From positions 1 to 52,923 of the forward strand of contig JADLHM010000155.1 of assembly GCA_020848745.1 (NCBI GenBank): 52,923 nucleotides of DNA. Reading direction: 5' to 3'. The notes under the pieces are model-generated. The model saw only the letters and a program-made list of their open reading frames with translations. It was not told the origin of the DNA and made no database searches. This document shows, piece after piece, positions 32,875 to 46,131 of this stretch (positions are counted from its first letter, which is position 1; every line of letters begins with the position of its first letter). This DNA comes from Deltaproteobacteria bacterium. GTDB taxonomy: Bacteria; Desulfobacterota; Binatia; UTPRO1. The translations under genes and the position numbers were made by a program.

Positions 32875-34104
32875 TCAGATGTCGACGTCGTTGATGCTGA
32901 AGACGGCCATCAGCATCGAGATCACCATGAAGCCCACGACGAGCCCCATGATCAAGATCATCGCCGGCTCGAGGAGCCTGGTGAGCCGCTTGACGTCGTT
33001 GCGGACCTCGCGGTCGAAGAAATCGGCCGTCGTCACCAGCATCTCGTCGAGCTTTCCCGTATCCTCGCCGACCGCGATCATCTGCAGCGCGAGCTGCGGG
33101 AACACCCCGCTCCGCCCGAGCGGCGCGGCCATGCCGGCGCCCTCGCGCACGCCCACCTGCACCTCGTTCAAAGCCTGCGCGATCACCTGATTGGTGGCGA
33201 CGGCGCGCACGATGTCGAGCGCCTGCAACATCGGCACGCCGCTGCGGAGCAGCACGCCGAGCGTCCGCCCGAAGCGCGCCACCTCGGTGAGCCGCAGCAG
33301 GTTGCCGACGACCGGCATGCGCAGCTTGAAGGCGTCGAAGGCCATGCGCTTGGTGGTCGAGAAGTAGCGGTAGAGGCCGAAGAGCGCCGCGCAGACGGCC
33401 GGCACCCCGATCAGCGACCACGGGCTCGTCGCGGCATCGCTGATGGCCAGCATCATGCGCGTCGACAGGGGAAGCGCCTGCCCGAGGTCCGCGAACATCG
33501 TCGCGAACTTCGGCAGCACGAAGATCAGCAGGATCGCGACCGAGACGCCGCCGACGCCCACCAGGATCAGCGGGTACGTGAGGGCGGAGATGACCTCGTC
33601 GCGAAGCTCCTCGGCGCTCTGCAGATACTCGACGAGCCGCTGCAACACCTGGTCGAGCACACCGCCGACCTCGCCGGCCTTGACCATGTTGACGTAGAGG
33701 GGTGGGAACACCTTCGGGTGCTGGCCGAGCGCCTCGGCGAGCGCCGTGCCGCCCCGCACGGATTCGAGCACCTCGGACGTGACCCGCTTGAGCTCCGGGG
33801 TCTGCGCCAGCTGGGTGAGGGTGGTGAGGCTGCGGTCGAGCGGCATGCCCGCCTGGAGCAGCGTCGCGAGCTCGCGGGTGAAGATGAGGAGCTCGGCGGT
33901 CTTGACCCCCTTCCGCCCGAAGCTCGGAAGCGTGATCGCCTTGCCGGCGGCGCGCGGGGCGGCGGTGGTGCCGACCCCGATCCGGATGGGAATCAGCCCC
34001 TTTTCGCGCAGGCGCTGGACGACCGAGCGCTCCTCGCCGGCCTCCATCGAGCCCTCGACGATCTTCCCCTGAAAGTCGGTTGCTCGATACTGAAATTGCG
34101 CCAT
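32875..34104 (-). CDS. gspF: T2SS inner-membrane platform protein GspF
   Basis: This 409-residue protein has two repeated cytoplasmic helical domains, each with the T2SSF motifs (FTRELATLLQAGMPLDRSL near the start and VARFGRTLGVLLRSGVPMLQAL later), and three membrane segments (~170-195, 222-245, 375-400). The chosen ATG (34102-34104; MAQFQYRATDFQGKIVEG) is the standard GspF start with GAGG 4 nt upstream; the upstream frame lies in the GT4 gene. Its separation from gspE by three glycan genes is unusual. Confidence 0.95.
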   Translation of the reverse strand: MAQFQYRATDFQGKIVEGSMEAGEERSVVQRLREKGLIPIRIGVGTTAAPRAAGKAITLPSFGRKGVKTAELLIFTRELATLLQAGMPLDRSLTTLTQLAQTPELKRVTSEVLESVRGGTALAEALGQHPKVFPPLYVNMVKAGEVGGVLDQVLQRLVEYLQSAEELRDEVISALTYPLILVGVGGVSVAILLIFVLPKFATMFADLGQALPLSTRMMLAISDAATSPWSLIGVPAVCAALFGLYRYFSTTKRMAFDAFKLRMPVVGNLLRLTEVARFGRTLGVLLRSGVPMLQALDIVRAVATNQVIAQALNEVQVGVREGAGMAAPLGRSGVFPQLALQMIAVGEDTGKLDEMLVTTADFFDREVRNDVKRLTRLLEPAMILIMGLVVGFMVISMLMAVFSINDVDI

Positions 34105-34132
34105 GCGACCTCGCGGAAAGCGATTCGGCTCC

Positions 34133-35299
34133 TTAACACGGGCCTGACGGCTCGCATATAGCGGTGGCCGCGAGATCGGCGATCGTGCGAGCGGCCGCCC
34201 GCCAATCGAGCCGCACCGCTGCGTCGCGTGCCGCTCGACCCATCTCGTCGCGAACATCGAGGGCATGGGCGATCGCGTCCGCGAGGGCGACGGGGTCACG
34301 CGGCGGGACGAGCAGGCCCGTGACGCCGTCGCGCACCAGGTCCGGGAGGCCGCCCACGCGGGTCGCGACGACCGCTCGGCCGCTCGCCATCGCGAGGGGA
34401 ACCACCGCGCTCTGGCTCGCTTCCCAGTAGGGCAGGACGACGAGGTCGCTCGCGTGGAAGCAGCATCCCACCTCGGAGGCCCCGAGGAAGCGGTCCATGA
34501 TCACGACGCGATCCCCCACCCCGTGCCGGATCGCCGACGCCCGATAATGCCCGGCGTCGTGGTGGTAGATCTCGCCCGCGACGACGAGTTGCACGCCCGG
34601 GTCGAGCCGGGTCAGCGCCTCGATGAGGGTCGGCAGTCCCTTGTACTCGCGCACGTAGCCGAAGAAGAGGAGCCGCCGCGGCGCACCCGGGATCCCGAGC
34701 GCGGCGGCGCAGGCGTCACGCGCGCCGCCGTGCGGACAGGGCGGCGGCGTCGTCGCGGGCGGCAGCACCAGTGCCACCGGTCTCCCGGGATGGCTCCGCC
34801 CGAGCCGCGCGGCGTCGCGCTCGCTCTGCGCGACGAACGCGGCCGCACGCCCGAGCGCGCGCGCGGCGAGCCAGCCGCCGCCCGGCATCGGCTCGTGCGG
34901 ATCGAGGTTGTGGCAGACGAAGATCGCCGGCACGCCGCCGCGGCGGAGCCGCGCCGCGATCACCGCGAGCGCGGGCGCGAAGAACGGATGCCACCATTCG
35001 ACGAGTGCGACCTCGGCCTCGGCGGCCCGACGCGCGGCGGCGAGCCAGCTCGCCGGCCCGACCGAGTCGAGGATCGCCTCGGGCGGCGGCAGCGCCGCCG
35101 GTCCTTCTGATCGGGCGTCGCCCGCGGACGACTCGACGAACTGCGTCCGCCCCGGGAAGAGGATGCGAGGATACATGCGGCGGAAGGAGATGCGCCGGAC
35201 TTCGTGCCCCGCCGCCGCGAGCGCGCCCGCCAGCCGATCGTGATACTCCGCGATGCCGCCGCGATACGGAGCGCTCGGACCGATCAAGGCGAAGCGCAT
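34133..35299 (-). CDS. Family 4 glycosyltransferase
   Basis: This 388-residue GT-B enzyme begins MRFALIGPSAPYRGGIAEYHDRLA, the acceptor-side N-terminal domain. A C-terminal donor domain has LLFFGYVREYKGLPTLIEAL, VVAGEI, FLGASEVGCCFHASDLVVLPYWEASQSAVVPLAMASGRAVVAT (E-x7-E-like phosphate/sugar site) and a GLPDLVRDGVTGLLVPPRDPVALA ending. It probably adds a sugar to a lipid-linked glycan. A GTG at 35311 would give a GTGA overlap with the phosphohydrolase; the ATG fits the family start better. It sits between gspE and gspF. Confidence 0.85.
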   Translation of the reverse strand: MRFALIGPSAPYRGGIAEYHDRLAGALAAAGHEVRRISFRRMYPRILFPGRTQFVESSAGDARSEGPAALPPPEAILDSVGPASWLAAARRAAEAEVALVEWWHPFFAPALAVIAARLRRGGVPAIFVCHNLDPHEPMPGGGWLAARALGRAAAFVAQSERDAARLGRSHPGRPVALVLPPATTPPPCPHGGARDACAAALGIPGAPRRLLFFGYVREYKGLPTLIEALTRLDPGVQLVVAGEIYHHDAGHYRASAIRHGVGDRVVIMDRFLGASEVGCCFHASDLVVLPYWEASQSAVVPLAMASGRAVVATRVGGLPDLVRDGVTGLLVPPRDPVALADAIAHALDVRDEMGRAARDAAVRLDWRAAARTIADLAATAICEPSGPC

Positions 35300-35307
35300 G
35301 CGCCCGC

Positions 35308-36678
35308 TCACACGGCCACTCGCGCCCGCCCGTCCATCGGGACGAGCGGCGGACAGCCGAGCCACGCCAACACCGTCGGCGCCACGTCGGTGACGGTGAG
35401 CCCGTCCGTCGGCACGTCGGGACGATTCACGCAGAAGAGCGCGTCGTCGTAGGTGTGCATGCCGGTGAGCGGGCTTCGGTCGAAGAGTGCGCGGCGCCCG
35501 ATCGAACCTTTGAAATCGAAGCCCGCCCGCGGCTCGATGACCGCGTCGGGCGCATCCTCCACGTGCGGCCCGGAGTAGAGCTCGTCGCGCCGACGCACCG
35601 CCACGACCGGTCGCCGCCCGTCGCCCACGGCGCCTTCCGGATACGCGAGGCCGCGCAAGCCCTCGACGACGCGCGCGAGCACCTCGTCCGCCTCGGCCCC
35701 CGGCGCGACGACGCCCTCGGCGAAGCGCCCGCGCAGGTGCAGGTAGATCCGGCCGGGGTCGAGCACGAAGACGCGCGAGCCGCGGTCCATGTCCGCGAGG
35801 GCGCGCGGCGGCTCGCTCGCGAAGCGCAGCAGCCCCTCGCGCTGGAGCCAGACGTTGGGATGGCACTCGCTCTCGATCGCCGTATGACCGTGGTCGGCGA
35901 CGACGAAGAGCGGCGTGGCGTCGCCGACCGCGTCCGCCACCTCCCCGATCGCCGCGTCCACCTCGGCGTAGAAATCGAGGAAGCGCTGGTGCCAGCGGTG
36001 CGCGCGATCCGTCCAGGCGTGCCAGAAGTAGTGATGGAGGCGGTCCGTCTCGGTGACGACGCCGAGGAAGCAGTCCCACTCGCCCGCGAGGAAATGGCGG
36101 AACACCCGCCGGCGCGCGGCGAGCGTCGCGAAGAGATCGTCGAAGAAGGCCTCGGGACGCCGGTCGGCGTTCACGTAGTCCACGTCGACGCGATACCCCT
36201 GCGCCCGCAGCACCGCGAGCGCCGCGGGAGGCCGGACCGCGCGCTCGAGGCTCACGGCGACGAACCCGGACACGAGGGTCCCGACGATGTCCTTCGCGGG
36301 ATACGTCCCGGGCACGTTCAACACGACCGAGGCCCGGCCGCCGGCGCCGAGCGCGTCCCAGAACGCCGGCGCCCGGACGTGTCCGGAGTTCGGGAACGTG
36401 GTCGTGTAGCGGTCGCGCGCCAGGTCGGTGAAGCCGTAGATCCCGTGGCGACCCGGGTTCACGCCGGTCACGAGGCTCGTCCACGACACGTTGGAGATCG
36501 TGGGCAGCGTCGACGTCATCGGCGCCATCGTCCCCGCGCGGCAGATGGCCGCGAGGCGCGGCATCACGCCGGCGTCGACGAGCGTCCGCGCGAGCGACAG
36601 CCCGACGCCGTCCAGGCCTACGAGCGCCGCGCGCCGCTTCGCGGGGCCCCCGCGCCGCCAACGATCGAGCAGCCCCAT
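35308..36678 (-). CDS. AlkP-superfamily phosphohydrolase (type I phosphodiesterase/nucleotide pyrophosphatase-like)
   Basis: This 456-residue soluble protein has the alkaline-phosphatase-superfamily metal sites: ALVGLDGVG (D23), LPTISNVSWTSLVTGVNPGRHGIYGF with the Thr/Ser nucleophile near 60-62, TETDRLHHYFW (D212, H216), VVADHGHT (D262, H263, H265) and GMHTYDD near the end. No signal peptide is visible, so the enzyme is probably cytoplasmic. It may cleave a phosphodiester or pyrophosphate such as a nucleotide sugar or a lipid-linked sugar phosphate. Its neighbours (a polyprenyl-phosphate GT2 and a GT4) suggest a role in glycan intermediates. The substrate is unknown. Confidence 0.85.
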   Translation of the reverse strand: MGLLDRWRRGGPAKRRAALVGLDGVGLSLARTLVDAGVMPRLAAICRAGTMAPMTSTLPTISNVSWTSLVTGVNPGRHGIYGFTDLARDRYTTTFPNSGHVRAPAFWDALGAGGRASVVLNVPGTYPAKDIVGTLVSGFVAVSLERAVRPPAALAVLRAQGYRVDVDYVNADRRPEAFFDDLFATLAARRRVFRHFLAGEWDCFLGVVTETDRLHHYFWHAWTDRAHRWHQRFLDFYAEVDAAIGEVADAVGDATPLFVVADHGHTAIESECHPNVWLQREGLLRFASEPPRALADMDRGSRVFVLDPGRIYLHLRGRFAEGVVAPGAEADEVLARVVEGLRGLAYPEGAVGDGRRPVVAVRRRDELYSGPHVEDAPDAVIEPRAGFDFKGSIGRRALFDRSPLTGMHTYDDALFCVNRPDVPTDGLTVTDVAPTVLAWLGCPPLVPMDGRARVAV

Positions 36679-36696
36679 CGGCCGGCGCGCGCCGCC

Positions 36697-37667
36697 TCAG
36701 CCGATCTTGCGCGCGCGGTGATAGTCGTCGTCGACGCGCCGGCCCGCGTCGACCAGCATCTCGCCGACGAGCCCGGTCGTGAAGAGCTGCACGCCGACCA
36801 CCACGAGCAGCACCGCGAAGATGAGGAGCGGATGGCGGCTCTGGATGTTGCCGTACACGAGACGGAGCGCGGCGATGTACGCGCAGAGGACGCTCCCGAC
36901 CATGACGAGCGCCGCGCCGGGCAGCGAGAAAAAATGCGCCGGACGACGGTTGTAGCGCGTGAGACAGATCACCGTGATCATGTCCATCATGCCGCGGAGC
37001 GCGCGCGACCACCCGTAGCGCGACCGCCCGAAGGCCCGGGGACGGTGCGACACCGGCTGCTCGGTCACCCGGAAGCCCTGCCCCGCCGCGAGCATCGGAA
37101 TGAAGCGGTGCAGCTCGCCGTAGAGCGGCACCTCGGCCGTGACCTCGCGGCGAAACGCCTTGAGGCCGCAGTTCATGTCGTGCAGCTCGATGCCCGACAC
37201 GAAGCGCGACACGCCGTTGAAGATGCGCGACGCGACGACGCGCGACAGAGAATCTCGGCGGTCGATCTTCCACCCGCACACGAGGTCGGCGCCGGCGTCC
37301 AACGTCGCCAGCATGCGCGGCACTTCGGCGGGGTCGTCCTGCAGGTCGCCGTCCATGGTGACCAGGCGCTCGCCGCGCGCCGCGCGGAACCCGACCGCGA
37401 GCGCCGCCGCCTTGCCGAGGTTGGCGCGGAGACGAAGCCCGCGACAGCGCGCGTCGCGGGCTTGCAGCTCGGCGATCTCGTCGAACGAGCCGTCGTTCGA
37501 GCCGTCGTCGACGAAGATCAGCTCCCAGGCGACGCCGAGCGGATCGAGCACCGCGCGGCATTCGTCGAAGAGCGCGACGATCGTCGGACGCTCGTTGTAG
37601 ACCGGGACGACCACCGACACGTCCACCGACGCGCCGGCCGTCGCATCGCGCGCGCGAGCCGGCTCGC

Positions 37668-37671
<4 letters not shown>
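36697..37671 (-). CDS. Polyprenyl-phosphate hexose synthase-like GT2 (DPM1/GtrB/ArnC type)
   Basis: This 324-residue protein has a GT2 domain (VSVVVPVYNERPTIVALFDE, VDDGSNDGS, VTMDGDLQDDPAEVPRML with the metal-binding DGDLQDD, MNCGLKAFRREV, HRPRAFGRSRYGWSRALRG) followed by two C-terminal membrane helices (FFSLPGAALVMVGSVLCAYIAAL and LLIFAVLLVVVGVQLFTTGLVGEM). This is the architecture of enzymes that load mannose, glucose or aminoarabinose onto dolichol/undecaprenyl phosphate. Such carriers feed GT-C enzymes like those encoded at 22.9, 11.7 and 13.6 kb. It overlaps gspE by ATGA (37668-37671). Confidence 0.88.
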
Positions 37672-39386
<1,715 letters not shown>

Positions 39387-39452
39387 CGAAGGTTCCCTAA
39401 CATGCTGATCTAGCGCCCTCAAGGTGACTTCCGTCGTCGGGAGCGCGAGCGC

Positions 39453-40427
39453 TCACCCCCGGCCGTCGGCCGCGCGCCAATGGTCGAGCAGCTCGCCAAG
39501 CGTCCGGGCGAGCGGGATCGTCGGGGCCCAGCCGAGCGCATGCGCGCGGCGCGCGTCGCCGACCACGCGCGGAATCTCGCGCCGCCGGACGCGCGTCGTC
39601 TCCTCGACGACCTCGAACGGCACGCCGACCTCGGCCCGCAGGTGCTCGACGATCGCGCCGATCGTGACCGCCTCCCCGCGGCAGAGATTGTAGGCCTCGC
39701 CGGGCACCCCCCGCTCCATCAGGGCCACGTAGCCGCGCACGACGTCGCGGACGTCCGAGAAGTCGCGGGCGCTCGCGAGATTCCCGACCCGCAGCACCGC
39801 CGGCGCGGCGCCGCGCTCGATGCGCGCGATCTGCCGCGCGAAGTTCGAGCAGACGAAGTCGTCGCTCTGCCCGGGCCCGGTATGGTTGAACGCGCGCGCC
39901 CGGATGACCGCGAGCCCGGTCTCCCACCACGCCTGGAAGGCCGCCATGTCGGCCGCGGCTTTCGAGAGGCCGTAGGTGCTGACGGGACGGAGCGCGCGCT
40001 CCTCGCTGATCGGCCCGGCGGCGTTCGCCGCGGCGCCGTAGACGTCGGCGGATCCCACCACCACGACCCGGCACGCCGGCGCCTCCCGCTCCGCCGCCGC
40101 GAGCACGTTGCGCGTGCCGAGCACGTTCACCGTGAGCGCTCGGGCGGGATCGGCGGCGGCGCGGGGCACGAACGCGATGCCGGCGAGATGGAAGACTCCG
40201 TCCGGTCGCGCCGCCGCGAGCGCCGCCCGCACGACCTCCGGATCGGCGACGTCGCCGCACGCGAGCGCATCGGGGCGAAACGCCGGATACGACGCCGCGA
40301 GCGCGTCCAACCCCGGATGAGCGCGGCGCGTCCGGACGAGGCCGGTCACCTCGTGCCCGGCCGCGAGCAGCGCGGCCGCGAGGTGCGCACCCGCGAATCC
40401 GCCGATCCCGGTGACGAAGTAGCGCAC
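39453..40427 (-). CDS. rmd: GDP-4-keto-6-deoxy-D-mannose reductase-like SDR enzyme (Rmd type)
   Basis: This is a 324-residue extended short-chain dehydrogenase. It has TGIGGFAGAHLA (NAD(P) loop), the SADVYG Ser region, YGLSKAAAD (Tyr-x3-Lys), RAFNHTGPGQSDDFVCSNFARQIA, and VGNLASARDFSDVRDVV, the latter two diagnostic of Rmd/RmlD-like reductases acting after Gmd. Gmd plus Rmd make GDP-D-rhamnose from GDP-mannose. The GTG start lies 3 bp after the gmd stop, supporting joint function. A GDP-fucose or other epimerase role cannot be excluded. Confidence 0.83.
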   Translation of the reverse strand: MRYFVTGIGGFAGAHLAAALLAAGHEVTGLVRTRRAHPGLDALAASYPAFRPDALACGDVADPEVVRAALAAARPDGVFHLAGIAFVPRAAADPARALTVNVLGTRNVLAAAEREAPACRVVVVGSADVYGAAANAAGPISEERALRPVSTYGLSKAAADMAAFQAWWETGLAVIRARAFNHTGPGQSDDFVCSNFARQIARIERGAAPAVLRVGNLASARDFSDVRDVVRGYVALMERGVPGEAYNLCRGEAVTIGAIVEHLRAEVGVPFEVVEETTRVRRREIPRVVGDARRAHALGWAPTIPLARTLGELLDHWRAADGRG

Positions 40428-40430
40428 GCG

Positions 40431-42437
<2,007 letters not shown>

Positions 42438-42893
42438 TCAGCGCGGCCGCGTCGTCCAGTCGAATCCGATGGTCGGATCGTCGAAGGGGATGCGCTCCTC
42501 GTCGGGGTCCTTCGGATCGTACGCCTCGGTCGTATGGTAGAGCAGCCCTGCCGGCTCGTGTCCGAGGACGCGGTAGCCGTGCGCGACGCCGACCGGAATG
42601 GCGAGCAGACCGGGAGCGCGGTCGCCCATCACGACCACGTTCGTCTGCCGGTGCGTCGGCGACTCGGGCCGCAGGTCGTGGAGCACGACTTGCGCCATGC
42701 CGCGCACGAAGAACCACATGTCCCACTGCCGACGGTGCCAGTGGAAGGCCTTGATGACGCCCGGAAACGCCTCGGTGTAGGTCGTCTGCTTGATGGTCTG
42801 GAAGCACGGATCGTCCGATTTCAGGACCTCCATGAGGAAGCCGCGGTCGTCCGTATGCACGGTCAGTCGCTTCAGGTGGACGCCTTGGATCAT
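42438..42893 (-). CDS. RmlC-like cupin (dTDP-4-keto sugar epimerase family)
   Basis: This 151-residue cupin has DDRGFLMEVLKSDD, GVIKAFHWHRRQWDMWFFVRGMAQVVLHDLRPES and PVGVAHGYRVLG. It belongs to the dTDP-4-dehydrorhamnose 3,5-epimerase superfamily but is shorter than RmlC (~180) and has a His-x-His pair in place of the usual 'RGxH' segment. It probably epimerises or binds a dTDP-4-keto-6-deoxy sugar. The order rfbA-rfbC-rfbB supports this. It starts by ATGA overlap with the nucleotidyltransferase gene. Confidence 0.82.
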   Translation of the reverse strand: MIQGVHLKRLTVHTDDRGFLMEVLKSDDPCFQTIKQTTYTEAFPGVIKAFHWHRRQWDMWFFVRGMAQVVLHDLRPESPTHRQTNVVVMGDRAPGLLAIPVGVAHGYRVLGHEPAGLLYHTTEAYDPKDPDEERIPFDDPTIGFDWTTRPR

Positions 42894-43654
42894 CGCTTTC
42901 TCCTCGTCTTCGCGCGCGGCGGGTCGAGCTTGTTCGCGCCGGTCCGCGCCACGAGATTCCCCGCGCGGTGCAGCGCCTCGAAGGTGCCGGCGTCGGTCCA
43001 CCATCCGCGCAGGATCTCGTAGCCGAGCTCGCCCTGCCGGAGATACCAGTTGTTGACGTCGGTGATCTCCAGCTCGCCGCGTCCCGACGGCTTCAGGGTC
43101 CGGATCACGTCGAACACGCGGGCGTCGTACATGTAGATGCCGGTGACCGCGTAGCGACTCTTCGGACGGCGCGGCTTCTCCTCGATCGCGACGATGCGCT
43201 TGCCGCGGAACGCCGCCACGCCGAAGCGCTCGGGATCGGGCACCGCCTTCAGGAGGATGCGCGCGCCCTCGGTGCCCCGCGCGAACTTCGCCGCCGACGC
43301 CGCGAAGTTTCGCTCGATGATGTTGTCCCCGAGCACGACGCACACCCGCTCGCCGTCGACGAAGTGCTCCGCCAGCGAGAGCGCGGCCGCGATGCCGCCC
43401 TCGCCCTCCTGATACGTATAGTTCAAGTGCTGCAGGCCGAAGTCCTTGCCGTTGCCGAGCAGCTTCAAGAGGTCGCCCGCGTTGTTGCCGCCGGTCACGA
43501 GCAGGATGTCGCGGATGCCGGCGTCGATCAGCGCCTGCAGCGGATAGTAGATCATGGGCCGATCGAAGACCGGCAGCAGATGCTTGTTGGTGATGCGCGT
43601 GAGGGGGTGGAGCCGGGTGCCGAGGCCGCCGGCGAGAATGACGCCTTTCATCAT
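42890..43654 (-). CDS. rfbA: Glucose-1-phosphate thymidylyltransferase-like nucleotidyltransferase (short form)
   Basis: This 254-residue protein is clearly of RmlA type: MKGVILAGGLGTRLHPLTRITNKHLLPVFDRPMIYYPLQALIDAGIRDILLVTGG, VVLGDNIIE, DPERFGVA, AIEEKP and WTDAGTFEALHRAGN. It would couple glucose-1-phosphate to dTTP. Typical RmlA is ~290 residues; this one lacks the C-terminal extension used for allosteric dTDP-rhamnose binding, so feedback control may differ. Start overlaps lptD by ATGA (43651-43654). A second ATG follows directly. Confidence 0.88.
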   Translation of the reverse strand: MMKGVILAGGLGTRLHPLTRITNKHLLPVFDRPMIYYPLQALIDAGIRDILLVTGGNNAGDLLKLLGNGKDFGLQHLNYTYQEGEGGIAAALSLAEHFVDGERVCVVLGDNIIERNFAASAAKFARGTEGARILLKAVPDPERFGVAAFRGKRIVAIEEKPRRPKSRYAVTGIYMYDARVFDVIRTLKPSGRGELEITDVNNWYLRQGELGYEILRGWWTDAGTFEALHRAGNLVARTGANKLDPPRAKTRRKR

Positions 43655-46131
43655 TCGCCCATGAAGCCGTGCACGGGCGCCGCGATGGCGCCGAGCGACT
43701 GTCGGAACGGCTCCTTGCCGAACTGCGCGAGGCCGACCAGGGACACCAAGAATCGCACCTCCGTTTCGTCGGGGTTCACCCGATCGGACACGCCGAGATC
43801 GACGACCCAGCATTCCTGCTTCGAGACGAACCTGAGGCCGTACCGGTGCTCCAGGAAGCGACCGCTGCGATTGTCGTATCGCGCCTCGTAGGCGCCGTAG
43901 AGCTGCTTCATGAAGCGCACCAGCATGCTCCCGTTTACCTCCTCCACGGCCTGGTTGGCGACGAAGCGATAGCCGATGCCGACTCGCGTGCGGCCGCGCA
44001 AGGCCTGGAGCTCGAAATCGTCCGCCGCGGCCCGCCAATCGGTCAAGAAAAGGCCCACGGTCGCGCTCTTGGTGCCCTCCCCGGTCACGCTGTAGTCGGT
44101 GCGCCCCTCGAAGCTCAGGAAGGGCGACGGGGTGAGGCGCAGATACACCGAGAGGTCCGACGCCCGGCTCCCCTTCCCGCGCAGGACCTCCCCGGTGTCG
44201 GGGTCGACCTCGTCGATGAAGTCGCCGCTCGCGTTCGCGAAGTCGTAGCTCTGGAAGAGCGAGAAGCGCGCGAGCTCGCGCATGCCCCCCGACGCCGCCG
44301 CCGTCGGCACGGCCTCCACGCCCGTGCCGAGCGCCTCCGATTCGTCACGGGTCCCGTCGAGGGAGGCATGCTCGGCGACCGAGTGCCGATGCTGCTCCGT
44401 GTGGTCGGCGGCGGACGGCGGCGCCGCGAGGCGTCCGAGGACTCGGCTCGTGACGCCGTAGGTCGCGACGCTCCGCTGGTTCACGCGGTCGACGTCGTCG
44501 AAGAGGGGGAGCGCCGCCTGGCGCGTGTCCGTCCGGGGCACGAAGAGATACCCGACCTCCGGCTCGATCGTGTGCTTGAGGCGCACCAGCCCGAACCGCT
44601 CGAACGGATAGACGCGCGACACCGCGGTGCCGACGTCGCCTCGGAGGTAGAAGAGCTCGCGGCTCGCGCTCTGATCGAGGGCCGGCAGGATGCTCGGCGG
44701 CTGGCTCCCGGGATCGGCGGGGTTGGTGTTGACCTGCGTCGGCACGCTCGTGTCCTCGAGGTGATAGGCCGTCTCGCGAAAACCGCCGCGGAACGACCCG
44801 CGCACGAACGAGCCGTACCGCCACGGCAGCTCGACCTCGGGACGGAGGTCGATCCGCTGCCCGTCGTAGCCGCGATCGCGCGTGTAGTTCACGGCCCCGC
44901 CGGTGAAGCTCACGAGCACGCGGTCGTCGAAGAAGCGTGACTGCGTCCACGCGTCGAAGCGCGGCGGCGCCTGGAACACGTAGCGATCCGGATTGATGAA
45001 GTCCTGGTACCAGGTGCTTGTCGCCAGCAGCAGGCCGTCGTCGAACACCCGCTCGACCGCAAGCCGCGAACGCTCGAAGCGCCGCGTCCGCAGCGCCACG
45101 TCGACGCCGGGATTGAACGTGAAGACGTTGATCTCGCGCAGGAACAGGTCGTCGCTCACTCGCAGCACGTCGGCGTATCCCTTGAAGCCGTAGGGCAGCC
45201 ACTGGTCGTGCGTCATGCCGGCGCTCCAACGGTCGATCGGGATGTTGGGGTCGGCGATGTTCGTGTTGACGACGTCCTCCGAGCTCGCGCCGCGGATGGA
45301 TTCGTTGAAGTACGAGCCGCTCACCTCGCCCAGGGTGTCGGGACTGAGCGCGTAGCGATACTCGGCGAGCGCGCCGACGCGCGCCTTGGTCTCGAGGTCC
45401 ACCGAGACCGTCGCGTCGTGGCTCTTGTTGAAGTTCAGGAACAACGGCTGCTCGAACTGAAAGCCCCGCCGATTCGAGTATCCGAAGCGCGGGAACAGCA
45501 GGCCGGTCTGCCGCTCGCGGCGCACCGGAAAGATCCCGTACGGCACGTACAGGATCGGAACGTCGTGAACGGCGAACGTCCCACCCTTGACGCGTCCGTA
45601 GCCCTCGAGGTCGAGCGTGATGCGCTGACCGCGGATGCTCCAGCTCGGCGACTCGTCCTTCTTGCAGACGCAGGTCGTGAAGCGACCGTTGACGACGCGG
45701 TAGCTCTGCCCGACCGACTTCTCGAAGCGCTGGCCGGAGAGCTGGTAGCGGTTGGCGTTCAGGAAGACGGCGCCCTCGTCCATCGACCCCGTCTCCTGCA
45801 CGAGATCGAGGGTCAGGACGTCGGCGGAAAGCGTGCCCTGCGGGTCGACGACGACCACGTTGCCCTTCGCGTTCGCCACCTGCGTGGTGCGGTTCACCTC
45901 CACGGTGTCCGCGGTCAGCGTCATGTCGCCGCGGGTGATCTTGACCGCGCCGCGCGCGGTCACCACGTTCGCGCGCTGGTCGTACTCGACGTGCTCGGCG
46001 TCGATGATCACCTCGCCGGCCTCGCTCTCCCCGAGGTGCGAGAGTCCGGGGATGTCGCGGGCCGCCACGGAGCCCGTCAGCACGCCGAGCCAGAGCGCCG
46101 CGGCGACGACCCGTGCGACGCGGCTCAGCAT
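43651..46131 (-). CDS. lptD: LPS-assembly outer-membrane protein LptD
   Basis: This 826-residue protein has a signal peptide (to ~24). An OstA/LptA-like beta-jellyroll (~38-150; VIIDAEHVEYDQRANVVTARGAVKI, LTADTVEVNRTTQVANAKGNV) follows, then the large beta-barrel with 'PILYVPYGIFPVRRERQTGLLFPRFGYSNRRGF', a diagnostic LptD stretch. Cysteines C154 and C156 (TTCVCKK) and one near the end (KQECWVV) could make the N-to-barrel disulfide. It inserts LPS into the outer leaflet. It is in the tryptophan/fatty-acid transcription unit, 7 bp overlap with folC. Confidence 0.93.
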   Translation of the reverse strand: MLSRVARVVAAALWLGVLTGSVAARDIPGLSHLGESEAGEVIIDAEHVEYDQRANVVTARGAVKITRGDMTLTADTVEVNRTTQVANAKGNVVVVDPQGTLSADVLTLDLVQETGSMDEGAVFLNANRYQLSGQRFEKSVGQSYRVVNGRFTTCVCKKDESPSWSIRGQRITLDLEGYGRVKGGTFAVHDVPILYVPYGIFPVRRERQTGLLFPRFGYSNRRGFQFEQPLFLNFNKSHDATVSVDLETKARVGALAEYRYALSPDTLGEVSGSYFNESIRGASSEDVVNTNIADPNIPIDRWSAGMTHDQWLPYGFKGYADVLRVSDDLFLREINVFTFNPGVDVALRTRRFERSRLAVERVFDDGLLLATSTWYQDFINPDRYVFQAPPRFDAWTQSRFFDDRVLVSFTGGAVNYTRDRGYDGQRIDLRPEVELPWRYGSFVRGSFRGGFRETAYHLEDTSVPTQVNTNPADPGSQPPSILPALDQSASRELFYLRGDVGTAVSRVYPFERFGLVRLKHTIEPEVGYLFVPRTDTRQAALPLFDDVDRVNQRSVATYGVTSRVLGRLAAPPSAADHTEQHRHSVAEHASLDGTRDESEALGTGVEAVPTAAASGGMRELARFSLFQSYDFANASGDFIDEVDPDTGEVLRGKGSRASDLSVYLRLTPSPFLSFEGRTDYSVTGEGTKSATVGLFLTDWRAAADDFELQALRGRTRVGIGYRFVANQAVEEVNGSMLVRFMKQLYGAYEARYDNRSGRFLEHRYGLRFVSKQECWVVDLGVSDRVNPDETEVRFLVSLVGLAQFGKEPFRQSLGAIAAPVHGFMGE

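Noticed and set aside
34133-37561. Minus-strand frame of 1142 codons spanning three genes
   Set aside because: Only its last third (the GT4) is real; the rest is an out-of-frame reading of the phosphohydrolase and GT2 genes.
39394-39422. Promoter before gspE (TTGAGG, 17 bp, TAGGGA)
   Set aside because: The -10 is poor and would make gspE almost leaderless; not strong enough to list.
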